Source: Scleromitrula shiraiana (Eukaryota; Ascomycota; Leotiomycetes; Helotiales; Sclerotiniaceae). Taken from it: 64,000 bases of DNA. A program made the translations under genes and the position numbers. Every line of letters starts with the position of its first letter. Within the stretch, counting starts at the first letter, position 1. The DNA is taken from the NCBI GenBank assembly GCA_028455995.1, contig JABELC010000004.1, positions 806,001 through 870,000 of the forward strand, given 5' to 3'. The notes under the pieces were generated by a model. It did not search any database. It was not told the origin of the DNA and saw only the letters and a program-made list of their open reading frames with translations. Of the stretch, positions 1 to 10,967 are shown in pieces.

Positions 1-171
1 TCACTTATCTCCCTTCATATGATAGTTGACAATTTACGATGCTCTTACGATACTAATGCAGAATCACAGGCTGAGTGATTGTAGTGTATCATATGTGAGT
101 AGATAGATTATAGTGCGGATAAACCTTTTATTCTATACTTGCGGCGAAGTGAAAGTACTTTAGTACCTTTA

Positions 172-1690
172 TCAGCTGGTGTCTGGGTAAATGGACAGGG
201 AAATAAACGGAAAAGAAAATACATACACGATCTTCTCCCAAGAGACTTTAACATCTACACCCAATGAATCCTCTAAAATCCCCTCCTTAATGAAATCTGA
301 ACCTAGATTAGCCCTAGAGAAAGTACTAGGATAAATCTCCCCTTTGTTATTCCAACCATCATTATCCAGCATTGATATCGCTTCTCTAAGTTTCAGTTCA
401 GGGAGAAATAATTCCTCCTCATCTGAAATATCCATCCAATGGAAACTTGATTCGACAATGAATGTCTAGATATACCAGGCGGTGTACCATTGAGACAGGC
501 TTGCACTTTATCAAGCATATATACCGCGGCGAATACGCGAACTTTGTACTCTGATGGTGTAGTCGTCTGAGCTGGGGATGCCAATCTTGTAAACAAAGAT
601 ATGCTCTACCAAGAAAACAAAACAACAACGTAATCATTTCAAAACGAATATTAGATCCTGTAAATATGTCGAGCCAATCTATAACATCCTCGGGAGAATT
701 AGATAAGGGAGTGTCTTCAATTTTGAGAAGTATGTTGGTTGATCAATGGAGAGAATTTTTCTGTGGATCGGGGTGAGGATAACGACGCGGAGAACGTGGT
801 GTGGTGTAGAGTGTAGTTATACAATGTCGAATCATCGGTTTAGGTGGTACTCGATCTATGGTGTCGACGTATTTGGATGATAGTTCTTCGCAAGTTTCAG
901 GACAGGGTATATTACAACGTGCTTTGGTGATCATTTTTACCCGAACTGTGCTGTGTATGCCGTTGGTCGGCTTTTCCCTAACTGGGTTTGAGTTGTTAAT
1001 TCGGAGTTTAGAAGGTTTAATATTGCAAACACTTTGCTATTAAAGGACTTATCCCAGAAGGAGATATAGGAAAGTATAATTCTTGCTTCGGGAGTGATAA
1101 ATTTAAATTAAGAAAATACATGTACTTGAACAGCCAACAAATTAAGTACGAGGATGCATAACTGAGTAAGTAGTAAGTAGACTTCCGCCAGAAACCCAAA
1201 CTAACAGTATTGAAAGAACTCATATAACTTGACATCTAGAATCATGTCAAGATGATGATGGAGCACTCGTTCCCCCGAATCACTGATACAAGATGCGGAT
1301 TTTCCAGCACCGAGAGGTAGATGAAAACAGAAGAAACCCGTAAACTCACCAAAGCCCTCCCCTGAAAAGCCCAAGAACAAGGATTCCTCCTCCCATCCTC
1401 ACCAATCTTCAACAATTCATCCAATTCCTTCAAATCCCCTCCGTTTTCCCCGTCTGCATCACCACTTACATCATCATCCCCAGCTCTTCTGACCTCCTTC
1501 TCACTCCCCTTTTCATCACCCCGCGATCCACCACCAAACTCCTCATACACAGCTCCAAAACTTGTGGGACCAAAGTATCGCGCACTACGTGGATATTTTG
1601 CTGTTTTAAAATTATGGAGGTTGCTGAGATTTCGGTATCTTTCTCTTCTCTCGTAATGGAGTCAGTAGTGATGGTGGTTGTGGTAGGTTA
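172..1690 (-). pseudogene. Decayed Zn2Cys6-family transcription factor (fungal_trans domain remnant)
   Basis: On the minus strand, pieces typical of the middle region of fungal Zn2Cys6 regulators appear in order: KYPRSARYFGPTSF (about 1640-1560), an acidic linker ending in FQGRAL just before a GTGAGT donor at 1349, a PPKPMIRHC block (about 850-820), a block with DWLDIFTGSNIRFEMI and AYLCLQDWHP (about 690-590), EYKVRVFAAVYMLDK (about 550-505), and DISDEEELFLPEL with GWNNKGEIYP (about 430-330). In intact relatives these lie in one frame. Here the last three blocks are in three different frames, and roughly 60-70 residues expected between DWHP and EYKVRVF are missing. A GATG duplication near 431-440 accounts for one frame change. 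No zinc cluster is visible upstream, and the C-terminus is absent or lies beyond the left edge. Introns could explain single frame changes but not the lost conserved segment, so I call it a pseudogene. Family call is fairly sure; decay moderately sure. Confidence 0.62.
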
Positions 1691-3386
1691 ATCGTCTCTA
1701 TTTTGATGGCTCTGGATAATCTGTGTCTGTGTCTGTGCCTGTGCCTCTGGATTTATGATAGAGATCCGAGACTCTATATTATCAACCCCCACACTTGGAG
1801 TCGGGGTATTCGACCGTGGATTCATCTCCTCAACTCTTTTTCTTTTCCTTCCGCTTCCCGTTTGTCTTATAATAGACATATCTACCGCATCCGTATTATT
1901 AATACTGATATTTTTTTCCAATAACATCTTCATCACAATTGCTGCGATCAGCAGAACCGATATACCTCCCTTCCTCCCTCGCTCGCTCCATTGCAACGCC
2001 CTATCCTCTTTGCCACACTAGATTAATGAATGAATGAACGGCAAGAACATCTCCAGGTACTAGTAGCAATATATAACAAACAGCCCAACCGACCGATCTC
2101 ATCGTCCATGCATCCCATCCATCTATTTAATATCATTACAAACGCAAAGGAACGGTCTCTTACTCACTTACTTCTCGTCATTCTCTATCATAATCATAAT
2201 CATATTCATAACCATAATCATAATCATAACTATTATTTACCTCACCTACTCACAAAATAAAATACATACTATGCTCAAGATTGATTGGATTAATTTGGTT
2301 GGTTTCCGCTTAGCATTCATTGTATTTATTGTCTGTACGAGTATGCCTGCCTTATAACTCGGGTATTACTACCAGATGATTCTGCTCATTCGCTCGCACG
2401 CACACACGCACGAAGGCGTGCATGCGTCTCATCCATCTTTCCATCCATGCATCCGTCATCAGCCTGGCCCCAATATCATACACTTGGTTCCTCCATCCGC
2501 GCATCTTATCTCATCTCATTTCAATTAATATCCTCCTCTCATCCACCCTTTCTCGCCACGCCACGCCACGCCATGCCATACACATGCCCCTCCACAAACA
2601 AAGCAAGTAAGTAAATAATTGCCATCCATCCATCATCCTTCCTTCCCCCTTCATTTGCAAACAGAGCACCACTCCCACCAGTACCAAGAATAAACTAAAA
2701 AGCAAAATAAAGACGGTATCATGCACCCATACCACCAACCCATCCACATCCCCACCAAATCACCCATCACCATCCCACGCGCAAGCACCAGCGCGAAGAG
2801 TGAAGCAAAAAAAGTGAAAAAGAAAAGGGGGGAAAAAGAGTACATCAATCAACTGATCAATAACCGTCTTGACCATCATTCATCCATATGATACCATATC
2901 AACTTCGTGCCGTCTCAAATTTTCCTTTCCTCATCTCATAAGAAAGAAGCATCGGATCGAAGAGCAGGATTCGATTGCTAAACTCCCGAATTAAGAAATA
3001 ATCATCAATCTCGCCATTCATCTGAATAAACTGCCACATTGTGTCCTTTGAAAATACCATAAACTAGGCCAAAACTCCAAAGCAAAGCCAGAGAGCACCA
3101 AAGGCCAGAAAAGTTTGATGGAAGGAGAGACACAAGAGGTGGAGATTGATGAGCATTCGATTTTGAAAAAAAAAAGTGTGTTTAATTTACAACGTATTCG
3201 TAATAGTATGGTGTGAGGGGAAAGAAAGGTATAATATACAAGTCGGAAATGTAGGTAGATCAAACCAATCGCAATTGTTGAATGGGATGTCGAAAATTTA
3301 TGAGGAGCAATTTTGGCCAAAGAAAAAAAAGTGATGTTAGAATAACAGACTTGAAGAATAGAATAAATTTGAAGTGTTGTGAATAT
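1691..3386. other. Intergenic spacer with simple repeats
   Basis: No credible gene. The first part (to about 2000) could still hold the lost 5' exon of the decayed regulator. The rest is low-complexity: an (ATAATC)-type tract near 2187-2232, a CGCCA tandem near 2554-2573 and scattered ATCC runs. The stretch 2900-3386 is probably the 3' untranslated region of the bromodomain gene. Confidence 0.6.
2187..2232. repeat. Imperfect ATAATC hexanucleotide tandem
   Basis: Repeated cataat/aatcat units with one or two interruptions, read directly from the sequence. Confidence 0.8.
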
Positions 3387-6300
3387 CTATTCCTCCTCAG
3401 AATCGGATGATTCATCACCACTTGATTCTTCCGGTTCTGGTTGCTCAACACTTTGAATGGGTTCCTGAGATCGTGATCCTACCCCTTTGAACTCATCAAC
3501 CTTCTTTCTAAGCTGGTCAATTTTGCTTTCCTGTTCGTTCTTTGACATTGGCTTATTCTTCTTCTTCTGGAGAGGTTTTGCCGGTGCCCGAATATCCTCT
3601 TTCTTCTCATATTGTTCCTTGAGGGCAGCTTCAACTGCAGGCGCATATTCTCTGATGTATTCAAAGATTCTCCAAAGGATAGGAACACTGATGAGATCAA
3701 TATCAAGTTCCATGGTACCATCTTCGTCGGTCTAGAGGTTGTTAGTGAATACAATGAGACTCTATGGATGGAAACCACTTACAGCAATGTTTGGTTGATC
3801 CTCCTTAATCAAAGCCATCACATCTGCAGAAGCATGATCGGGTAGGGCACCGATTCCACTCGAAATCACTTCCTTTTCAAATGTTCCCATATACTTTTCT
3901 CTGCGAGGGCCTCCGGCCTTCTTGGTGCTTCCAGAAATAGGTTTCTTGGTTGGGGGGGCAGTTGCAACCTTTTTAGTAGGCTTACTAGGTTTTGACTTCT
4001 TGGAAGACTTTTTCGCTGGTACAACTTGGGTAGCTATAAGATCATCAATTCGCTTCTTGATAACAGAGATCATGTCCTTCTGCATTTTGATGATATCTGG
4101 ATCCTCTCCTCTGCTGAGCATATCGATGAGTTTGTTTTGTTCTTCAACAAGACGTTCTGTGAAATGAGAGGTACTTGATGGACCTGGAGCTGGTGGGGCT
4201 TCCTCTTCGCTCTCCTCTTCTTCACTCTCAACTTCTCTTTCAGGTGTTAAAGCTTGGGGTTGGCGTTCGGCAATCCATTTGTCCTTCTTAGCCAATAATG
4301 AATTGAAAACTGCCTCGTAGCTTTTTCCCATATCCCGCACAGAATTTCCTTCGGGGTTGAACTTGTAGCAATTTTGGAAAATCAATTTGACATCTTGCTC
4401 AAACTCCCTGGCTCTAGAATATGCTCCATTTTGAAGCTTCTCACTGACGACAGAAATATCCATAGGAGTCTTGATGACAGTGAAGTAATTCGGAATTTGT
4501 AATGCAACAGGATCAACTGGTTGAAGGAAGGCACCTGAATATTCGAAATGCTTTGGTTTCTTCAACTCGGCTAAAGTTTCCTCACACCACTTGAGTTCCA
4601 AGGAAAACTTCTTGCTCTTGGGTCTCGTCGAAGAATAAGGTAAATCCTTATTCTTTGGTGGATGAATCTCTCGCTTTGGTCTACCATCCTTGGTCGAATC
4701 ACGGCGGATCAAAGGAGTGCTTGTTACAGGATCGAGAGCAAATGTTGTGGCTGAGCTACTGACAGGAGCTGCAACGCCACTTGAGCCACGAGATGGCCTC
4801 CGGAATGTAGGAGCACGAACAGCGGCACTGGTAGTATCAACTGACGGGGTTGGTCTCTTGGCTTTCTTCGTTGGTTTGGCAATATGAGCAGCTGGCTCTG
4901 GAGGCATAGTTGATAATTTGCTTAAGATCTGACTCTTGACCCCTCTAGCAGCATCAGTGATCGGATGGTCTTCGCCATTGAAGGTGGCAGCATTAGAGAC
5001 TAGAAGATTTACGTCCGCTTTAAACTGCTCCATTGTTCGATATGTACCATCCCTGACGTGCTTCTCCATTGTACCAAGATCGACCTCGCGGTCGATTTTT
5101 GCGACATATGCCTCCACAAATCCAGGCCAAAGGACTGCAACCGGCTCTTTGAAGTTTTTGCCATCCTTGGTCTTGATGACATTCTTTATGATTTTGCTGA
5201 GTTCCCTGGCTTCATGTTGTGTAATGGGTCGCGATTGGTTGTTACTAGAAGCTGAGGTGCCGTTTGTGTTGTTTTGCGAAACAGGTGGAGCAACTGCTTG
5301 AGTGCCATTGACACTCTCACTCTCCTCAGTTTTAGTACGCTTGGCAGATGGCACCTCATCGTCATCATCTTCTCGTACACGTGGAACCTTTGCGGCCGAT
5401 GGCTGTTCAGGCGCATCTACCATTTCGATGTCATTTGTAGGTGGAGTGGGAGGTGGCACAGGACCAATATTGGTGGGCTCGGGTTGCGACCGTTCTTGTT
5501 CTATAGAAATATCCATATCGACAGATGGCGGCGCATTATTGGGAGATGATGGAGGCAGATCGGGACGAGGTTCATCAAATGTGAGGTTCATATCTTCGAC
5601 AAGATTTTCGTCCTTTGGAGCTTCTGCCATTGTTGAGTCCGCAGATTGCTGTGCAGTCGGTTCGGAAGGCTCCTGTGTCGCAGATTCCAATGGTTGCTGT
5701 ATTAAAGAATCTGCAGGTTTTTGCTCCTTTTCTTCAGATGGCTGCTTTATAGTTTCAGATGGTTGTTCTTCTTTTGGTGAAAGCTGTTCCTCCTTTTGAG
5801 GGGATTCTTCCTTTTTCTGGTCTACTGGAGGTATTGAGGGTTGGCGCACATCTTCTGATGGTTCTTTAGTAAGAGGGGAGATTTCATCTCTTAGATCGGA
5901 TACAGGAGCTTCAACCACGGGTGGTACTGCTGTAGCCTCGGTCGTAAGAGTTTCGACTGCGGATTCAATTATTGAGTCGGCAGAAGTAGGTAGATCGACA
6001 GTAGTAGTGTTATCTTCAATGGATGTAGGTTGGGTAGAATTTGTTGTTGCATTCGGATCTGGAAGCTGGGACAAAGTTTCAGTCCCGGGGGACTCTTGCG
6101 CATGCGACTCGATTAATGTTGATGTAACAACCGAACTATTAATGGAATGCGCCATCTCATTCATGTCGCCATTCACTTCTGGTGTTAAATTTGACAATTC
6201 GGCTGATGCGCTGGGTACGGCTTCGTTGGATTTATTCAATTCAATTTCAGAAGGTAATTGTTGCTCAGTTTTGGAATCATCGGCAGTGGCAGTTCTGTTT

Positions 6301-6504
6301 AAATTTCATTGATAATATAAGTATACAAAATAGATAAGAGGAAAGGAAACCAATAGAATAGAAAAAAAAAACAAAGGAAATCTCTATGAGGAGGACTCAC
6401 CCGTTGATATCAAGATCCAAAGCCATCTTTTCAGATGATGGAACGGGCGCTGTCTTTTGCTCCAAAGCTAGACCTTCTGAATGTTGTGTGGTCATGACGG
6501 CCAT
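3387..6504 (-). CDS. BDF1: Double-bromodomain BET-family chromatin factor (Bdf1-like)
   Basis: A BET-type reader of acetylated histones that should act in the nucleus with TFIID/SWR1-type complexes (family knowledge). The model is three exons, 6504-6401, 6294-3783 and 3731-3387, with GTGAGT and GTAAGT donors; all phases close to give 986 residues. I chose the ATG at 6504; a second in-frame ATG at 6495 is possible. The first ~380 residues are acidic, Pro/Ser/Glu-rich and disordered. Bromodomain 1 lies at about 393-498 and is divergent (LWPGFVEAYVAKIDREVDL, then FNGEDHPI). Bromodomain 2 at about 599-708 is canonical (FLQPVDPVALQIPNYF, TPMDISVV, NCYKFNPEGN). A basic Lys/Thr-Pro linker follows, then an ET domain from about 838 split by the last intron (EKEVISSGIGALPDHASADV ... 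MELDIDLISVPILW), and an acidic SDSEEE tail. Gene order has no functional partner nearby. Confidence 0.93.
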
Positions 6505-7714
6505 CAACAAACAGAGATCCTCTTAATTACAAGAGGTGACTGCTTGCGACAAGAAAATTAAGATAGAACAAGTCTCCCCAAGAATTATTATAGACGGTAG
6601 GAATCAATATGTAATGCGAGAAGCCTAGGATTTGTCGTTTGTGATTTTTTTTTTTTTTTTTTTTTGGATTTGTAGAATAAGTTATTGAATCAACTTATAA
6701 GAAAAGTCCCAGCAGTGAAATAAACTAGCAACTTTTCGAAGGTGAAGTCCAAAGTATTTATCTTCAATTTCTGATGCGCAAGCGATCTTTACTTCGACAG
6801 GAGATATCGAGGTAGTGAATAAAGAAGACGTCGCAGAAAGTGGCTTCTTAGAATCTGTAAAGATAATATATACAGTCAATACGCGTAGATTTTATTAATA
6901 AGAAAACCGATAAGAGGTGGCGTGGCGGGGTATGTGAATGTGTGTATGTGTGAATGTGAATGTTTCTGGAACCTGCCTTTATTTGATACTCGAATTGCGG
7001 CAGTTTTATTGTATTATTTTTTTTGGTTTGCTAATCATGCGACAAAGAATTTGAGCGGCGATGAGTAGGAAGGAGGCAACGCCTTTTTTGCTTTATTCTA
7101 TTGTTAGAATTGATGATGAGGTTGAAAGAGGTAAAAAGGCAAAAAGGCTAAAAAAATAAATAAATAAATAAAATAAAATAAAATGGTAGCCTTATGAGTA
7201 ATGTAATGGTATGGTACCTTTTTTTTTTTTTTTTGGTTGGAAGGTGAGAAGTGAGGGAGAGGTAGAGGAAGAGGGAGAGGAATTAATAAAATAATAAGAT
7301 TTGGGATAGTTGGGTAGGATCAACCACTTTTTTAATTTATTATTTGATTGAATGAATGAATTGAAAAAGTGGAGAAATCGTGATTGCGTGAATAAATGTA
7401 ATGTAATTCCGAATTCCGATTATTTCTTGATTGGTATTGGTCACCCAAATATTATTATTGTATTATTGTATTTCCTGTTGAAGATGGGTCGAATGGAATA
7501 TATTGTAAAATAAATTTGATCGACAAAAGATGAGATGGAAAAATAGGAAGAAGTTGAAGTTGTTGATAGTTCCAAATAATGGATGGATGTTGTTTTGTTG
7601 TTTTGTTTTGTTATTAAGAAAACACGCGACTTGACTTGGAACTTTTTTTTTTCTTTCTCCTTTCCGTTTTTAAAGTGGGTTGGTTATCCGTACCCGTAAC
7701 CGTACACACCAGTT

Positions 7715-7816
7715 AAGAGTAGAGTAGAGTAAAAGTAGAGTAGAGTAGAGTAAGAGTAGAGTAAGATAGAGTAGAGTAGAGAGTAGAGCGAGTAGAGTAG
7801 AAAGTAGAGCGAGTAG
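7715..7816. repeat. AGAGT pentanucleotide tract
   Basis: About 100 bases of interrupted (AGAGT)n with variants such as AAAGTAGAGT. Confidence 0.85.
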
Positions 7817-8111
7817 TAGTGAGCGGTTCGGCGCGTCGCAATTCTTTAGTTTGAAAGGGTACAACTAATGAAAGTGACCCAAATATCAAATATTCTCAAG
7901 AATTCAAAGTTATTGAGATGAAATACAATACAATACAATCTTTCTTTGAAGCAATGAAGCTATGAAGCTATAAAGCTATGAAGCTCTGAAGCTATGAGAG
8001 CTGTATTAGCTTAAGAAGCTTGAATGTACTATAGTAAAAACTATTTAAACGGGAATTTCGGGATAAATGGAGATTGAAATTGATCCGAATCGGAAGGAAA
8101 CGCGTTGAAAA

Positions 8112-8166
8112 GATCCAATGAAATCCAATGAAATTCGATGAAATTTAATGAAATCCAATGAAATGA
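8112..8166. repeat. Decamer tandem, consensus GAAATCCAAT
   Basis: Five to six consecutive 10-base units with point variants (TTCGATGAAA, TTTAATGAAA). Confidence 0.85.
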
Positions 8167-8900
8167 ATATGATTGAATCAATTTTCGTTGTTCTGTTAAT
8201 CCGATGCGCGTACAGCAGCTCAAATAGCTTTATTAGCTTTATAAGAATACTTTCACAAAGAAAAGCTCCTCTTCGTTCTCGGCGATGACGTTTGATATCT
8301 CTTTTTCCCTATGTATTGAAAAGGAGGTGGTTGTGCTGTGCTGTCTTGAGGAATAAGAAAAAAAAATCTAAGTAAAGGAAAAGTAAAGAATGATGAATCC
8401 TTTTAGAACCTTTTCCTTTCTTTTTTTCCCCCTTCCCCTTTCCTTTTTATTTTGAGCTGCGTGGTTGGTGAGAATAGAAAAAAAAAGTATATCCTCAAAA
8501 ACGAAAAGTTTAAAAAATACCCAATGCAGTCAGTAGTAACAAATAAGAAGATTGAAGAAAAGAATTAAAATAAATTACACTTCGACAGAATAAAATTAAA
8601 TTAAAAAAAAAATGAAGAGTGTAGTGTATTTTTATATGAAACTTCTTCTCATATCTTTTTCGTTCGTATCAAATCAAATTCAATAATGTCATGTGAAGAT
8701 AAATAAATAAAAAAAGTAATAAAAAAAGTGAGGGTTTTGATAATAAGGACCTCTAGAAGTAACTGTATGATGGATGATATGATGATGATATGATGATTTT
8801 TGAGTGGTTTGTCGTTGATGGTCGATGCTTGTTTTGGTTGTATTGGTTATTTGGTTATAAATCTTGGAATCCGACGAATGAGAAGGATATCGCAAAACAG

Positions 8901-8934
8901 GACCTTTTGACCTTTTGACCTTTTGACCTTTTGA
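8901..8934. repeat. Octamer tandem (TTTTGACC)4
   Basis: Four perfect copies of an 8-base unit. Confidence 0.9.
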
Positions 8935-9752
8935 AAAATTGGTTGCAAAGAGCGAGAGATTTCGGGGGGACATACGATTAACATATTTAAACGACCGAAC
9001 TGAGTGACCAGGAGTTGTTGATTAAACTATTCCTAATCAGATATTAGTTAAATATACAACACTGTGAGACTCCTTGTACTTTTACTGCAACTTGCCTAAT
9101 AGTAACCAATAAAATCTTGAATGAATTCCATTTAAAGTAAGGTATGGAGAGGCTTGACATGGATGATTGATCTAATGAATTTAATATCAATTTTATGAAA
9201 AGAATTACTACTTATGTAGTGATTTACGTTGATTAATGCAAATAATGTAATAGTGAGGTAGATTTGATCCAATCAAAAAAAAAAAAGAACACTTAAGCCA
9301 CATTTTGGCTAAGTTCTACTATCCACTGTTAAGATCCGCATTGACTTTGTCTTAAAACTTGATGACTTGACTATATTGAACCTACCGTGAAGCGCCATAA
9401 ACTACTTGATTGGTGCACGTGATTAATCTATTTTTTCCTATCTTCAGCAAAAAAAAAAAAGTTTCATGAATTTTAAAATCGATAGCTTCGAGAATTTCTT
9501 ACCACAATTACTTGGACTCAACAACACCACGACAACACTTCTAATTATTGATGTTCGATATTGACAGATTCGATCTTGTCAGTATATTTCAATTCGTATA
9601 TTTGAATAATTATTGTCGTGAAAGCTATTCAATTCGACCTACCACTTCTACCTGATACAAACGAAATTCACAATCCATCAATTAGGCCTACACCCAGATA
9701 CCCCTCACCTTTTAATTCCCTCTACACATCGAATAACCAAAATATAATCAAA

Positions 9753-10967
9753 ATGTCAACCAAACGAAAGCTTCCGACTAAGCTTGGTCAACCAATGGTC
9801 AAACAACCAGTCAAATCAATTGGAAAAAGTCATTTGGACGAATCGAGAACAGTTGTATCTGCAGGAGGAAATGCGATCAAAACCAGAACCAATGGAGCAC
9901 TGAAAGACAGCGTGGTAGAAATTTCTAGCGATTCCGAAAGTGGGAGTGAAAATGGCCAGGAAGAGGATGGGGAGGATGATAGCGAGGCTGAAGAAAATGG
10001 AGATATTCCCAATGGGAGCACTGCGGATGTAGCCATGGAGGACGCGGAAGCTATAGATGGGGATATGGAAGAAGTAGGCGGGGAGCCATCATTTGGGGAT
10101 TTAGTACGAGCTCACGCATCGGAACCTATTGATGTAGCCGCTGCATTCGACGATCCTTCAGCTCAATCTGTTTCATATCCGAGGGGTTCCCAACTTCAGG
10201 CTCCGTCTGGCGCGTCTCTTGGGACGGTTCTTACGCAGGCTCTTAAAACAAATGATGTTTCTTTACTCGAATCGTGTTTACAGACTACGGATCTCAATAC
10301 TATACGAGCTACGATTCAAAGACTTGACTCACCTCTCGCTGGAGTACTATTACAAAAGTTGGCAGAGAGATTACATAGGAGGCCCGGTCGAGCGGGTAGT
10401 TTGATGGTTTGGGTTCAATGGTCAATGGTTACACATGGAGGATATCTTGCAACACAGAGGGGATTGATCAGCAAATTGGCCGAGGTCAATAAAGTTATCG
10501 ATGAGAGGTCGAAAGCTTTACAACATCTCTTATCTCTCAAAGGAAAGCTCGATATGCTAGAAGCCCAAATCGAATTAAGAAGAGGAATGCAAAACCGACG
10601 ACGAATGGACAGCGAAGATGACGAAGAAGGCGTCATATACGTCGAAGGACAAGAAAGCGAAGACGAGAACCAAATCGTGGTGAATGGAGAATTCGAAGGA
10701 GTATCGGATTCCGAAATGGAAGACGAGATGTTGAATGGAGTGATTGCGGAATCGGACGAGGAAGAAGAGGATAGTGATGAGGGGGATTTAATAGATGATG
10801 AGGCTGAGGAAACGGATGATGACGAGGGGGATGATGAGGATGAGGTTAATCATGATGATGTGGATGATTTGGGGGATGAGGATGAGAGTGATGATGCGGG
10901 TACCCAGGGGCCTCCTCCTTCGAAGTTGCAGAGGTTGGGTGGTGGTGCTTTTTCGAAGAGGAGATAG
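9753..10967 (+). CDS. Utp5-like small-subunit processome protein (Utp12 domain)
   Basis: Single-exon gene, 404 residues from the ATG at 9753 (context TCAAAATGTC, protein begins MSTKRKLP). An in-frame ATG at 9618 would add 45 residues of Pro/Asn-rich sequence without the usual context, so I reject it. The centre (about residues 156-277: LGTVLTQALKTNDVSLLESC, then IQRLDSPLAGVLLQKLAERL and WVQWSMVTHGGYLATQ) matches the Utp12 domain of t-UTP proteins, which act in the nucleolus in pre-18S rRNA transcription and processing (family knowledge). A PSFGDLVRAH element precedes the domain. Two acidic regions flank it (about 56-106 and a long Asp/Glu tail), followed by a basic C-terminus FSKRR. No WD40 repeats precede the domain, unlike yeast Utp5, so the orthology is probable rather than certain. 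Confidence 0.85.
   Translation: MSTKRKLPTKLGQPMVKQPVKSIGKSHLDESRTVVSAGGNAIKTRTNGALKDSVVEISSDSESGSENGQEEDGEDDSEAEENGDIPNGSTADVAMEDAEAIDGDMEEVGGEPSFGDLVRAHASEPIDVAAAFDDPSAQSVSYPRGSQLQAPSGASLGTVLTQALKTNDVSLLESCLQTTDLNTIRATIQRLDSPLAGVLLQKLAERLHRRPGRAGSLMVWVQWSMVTHGGYLATQRGLISKLAEVNKVIDERSKALQHLLSLKGKLDMLEAQIELRRGMQNRRRMDSEDDEEGVIYVEGQESEDENQIVVNGEFEGVSDSEMEDEMLNGVIAESDEEEEDSDEGDLIDDEAEETDDDEGDDEDEVNHDDVDDLGDEDESDDAGTQGPPPSKLQRLGGGAFSKRR

Larger units (their letters stand above)
6505..9752. other. 3.2-kb divergent spacer, no gene
   Basis: This separates the bromodomain gene and the Utp5-like gene, which are transcribed away from each other, so it must hold both promoters. It is rich in T and A homopolymers (for example T-run 6648-6666), an AGAGT tract, 10-mer and 8-mer tandems, and pyrimidine-rich stretches before each start. 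Open frames in it are short and compositionally repeat-like; I see no coding evidence. Confidence 0.7.

Noticed and set aside
5302..5799. 165-codon Ser/Gly-rich frame on the plus strand
   Set aside because: Antisense shadow of the disordered bromodomain protein N-terminus.
9618..9752. Upstream in-frame ATG extending the Utp5-like protein by 45 residues
   Set aside because: The extension lacks family similarity, and the ATG at 9753 has the typical AATCAAAATG context.
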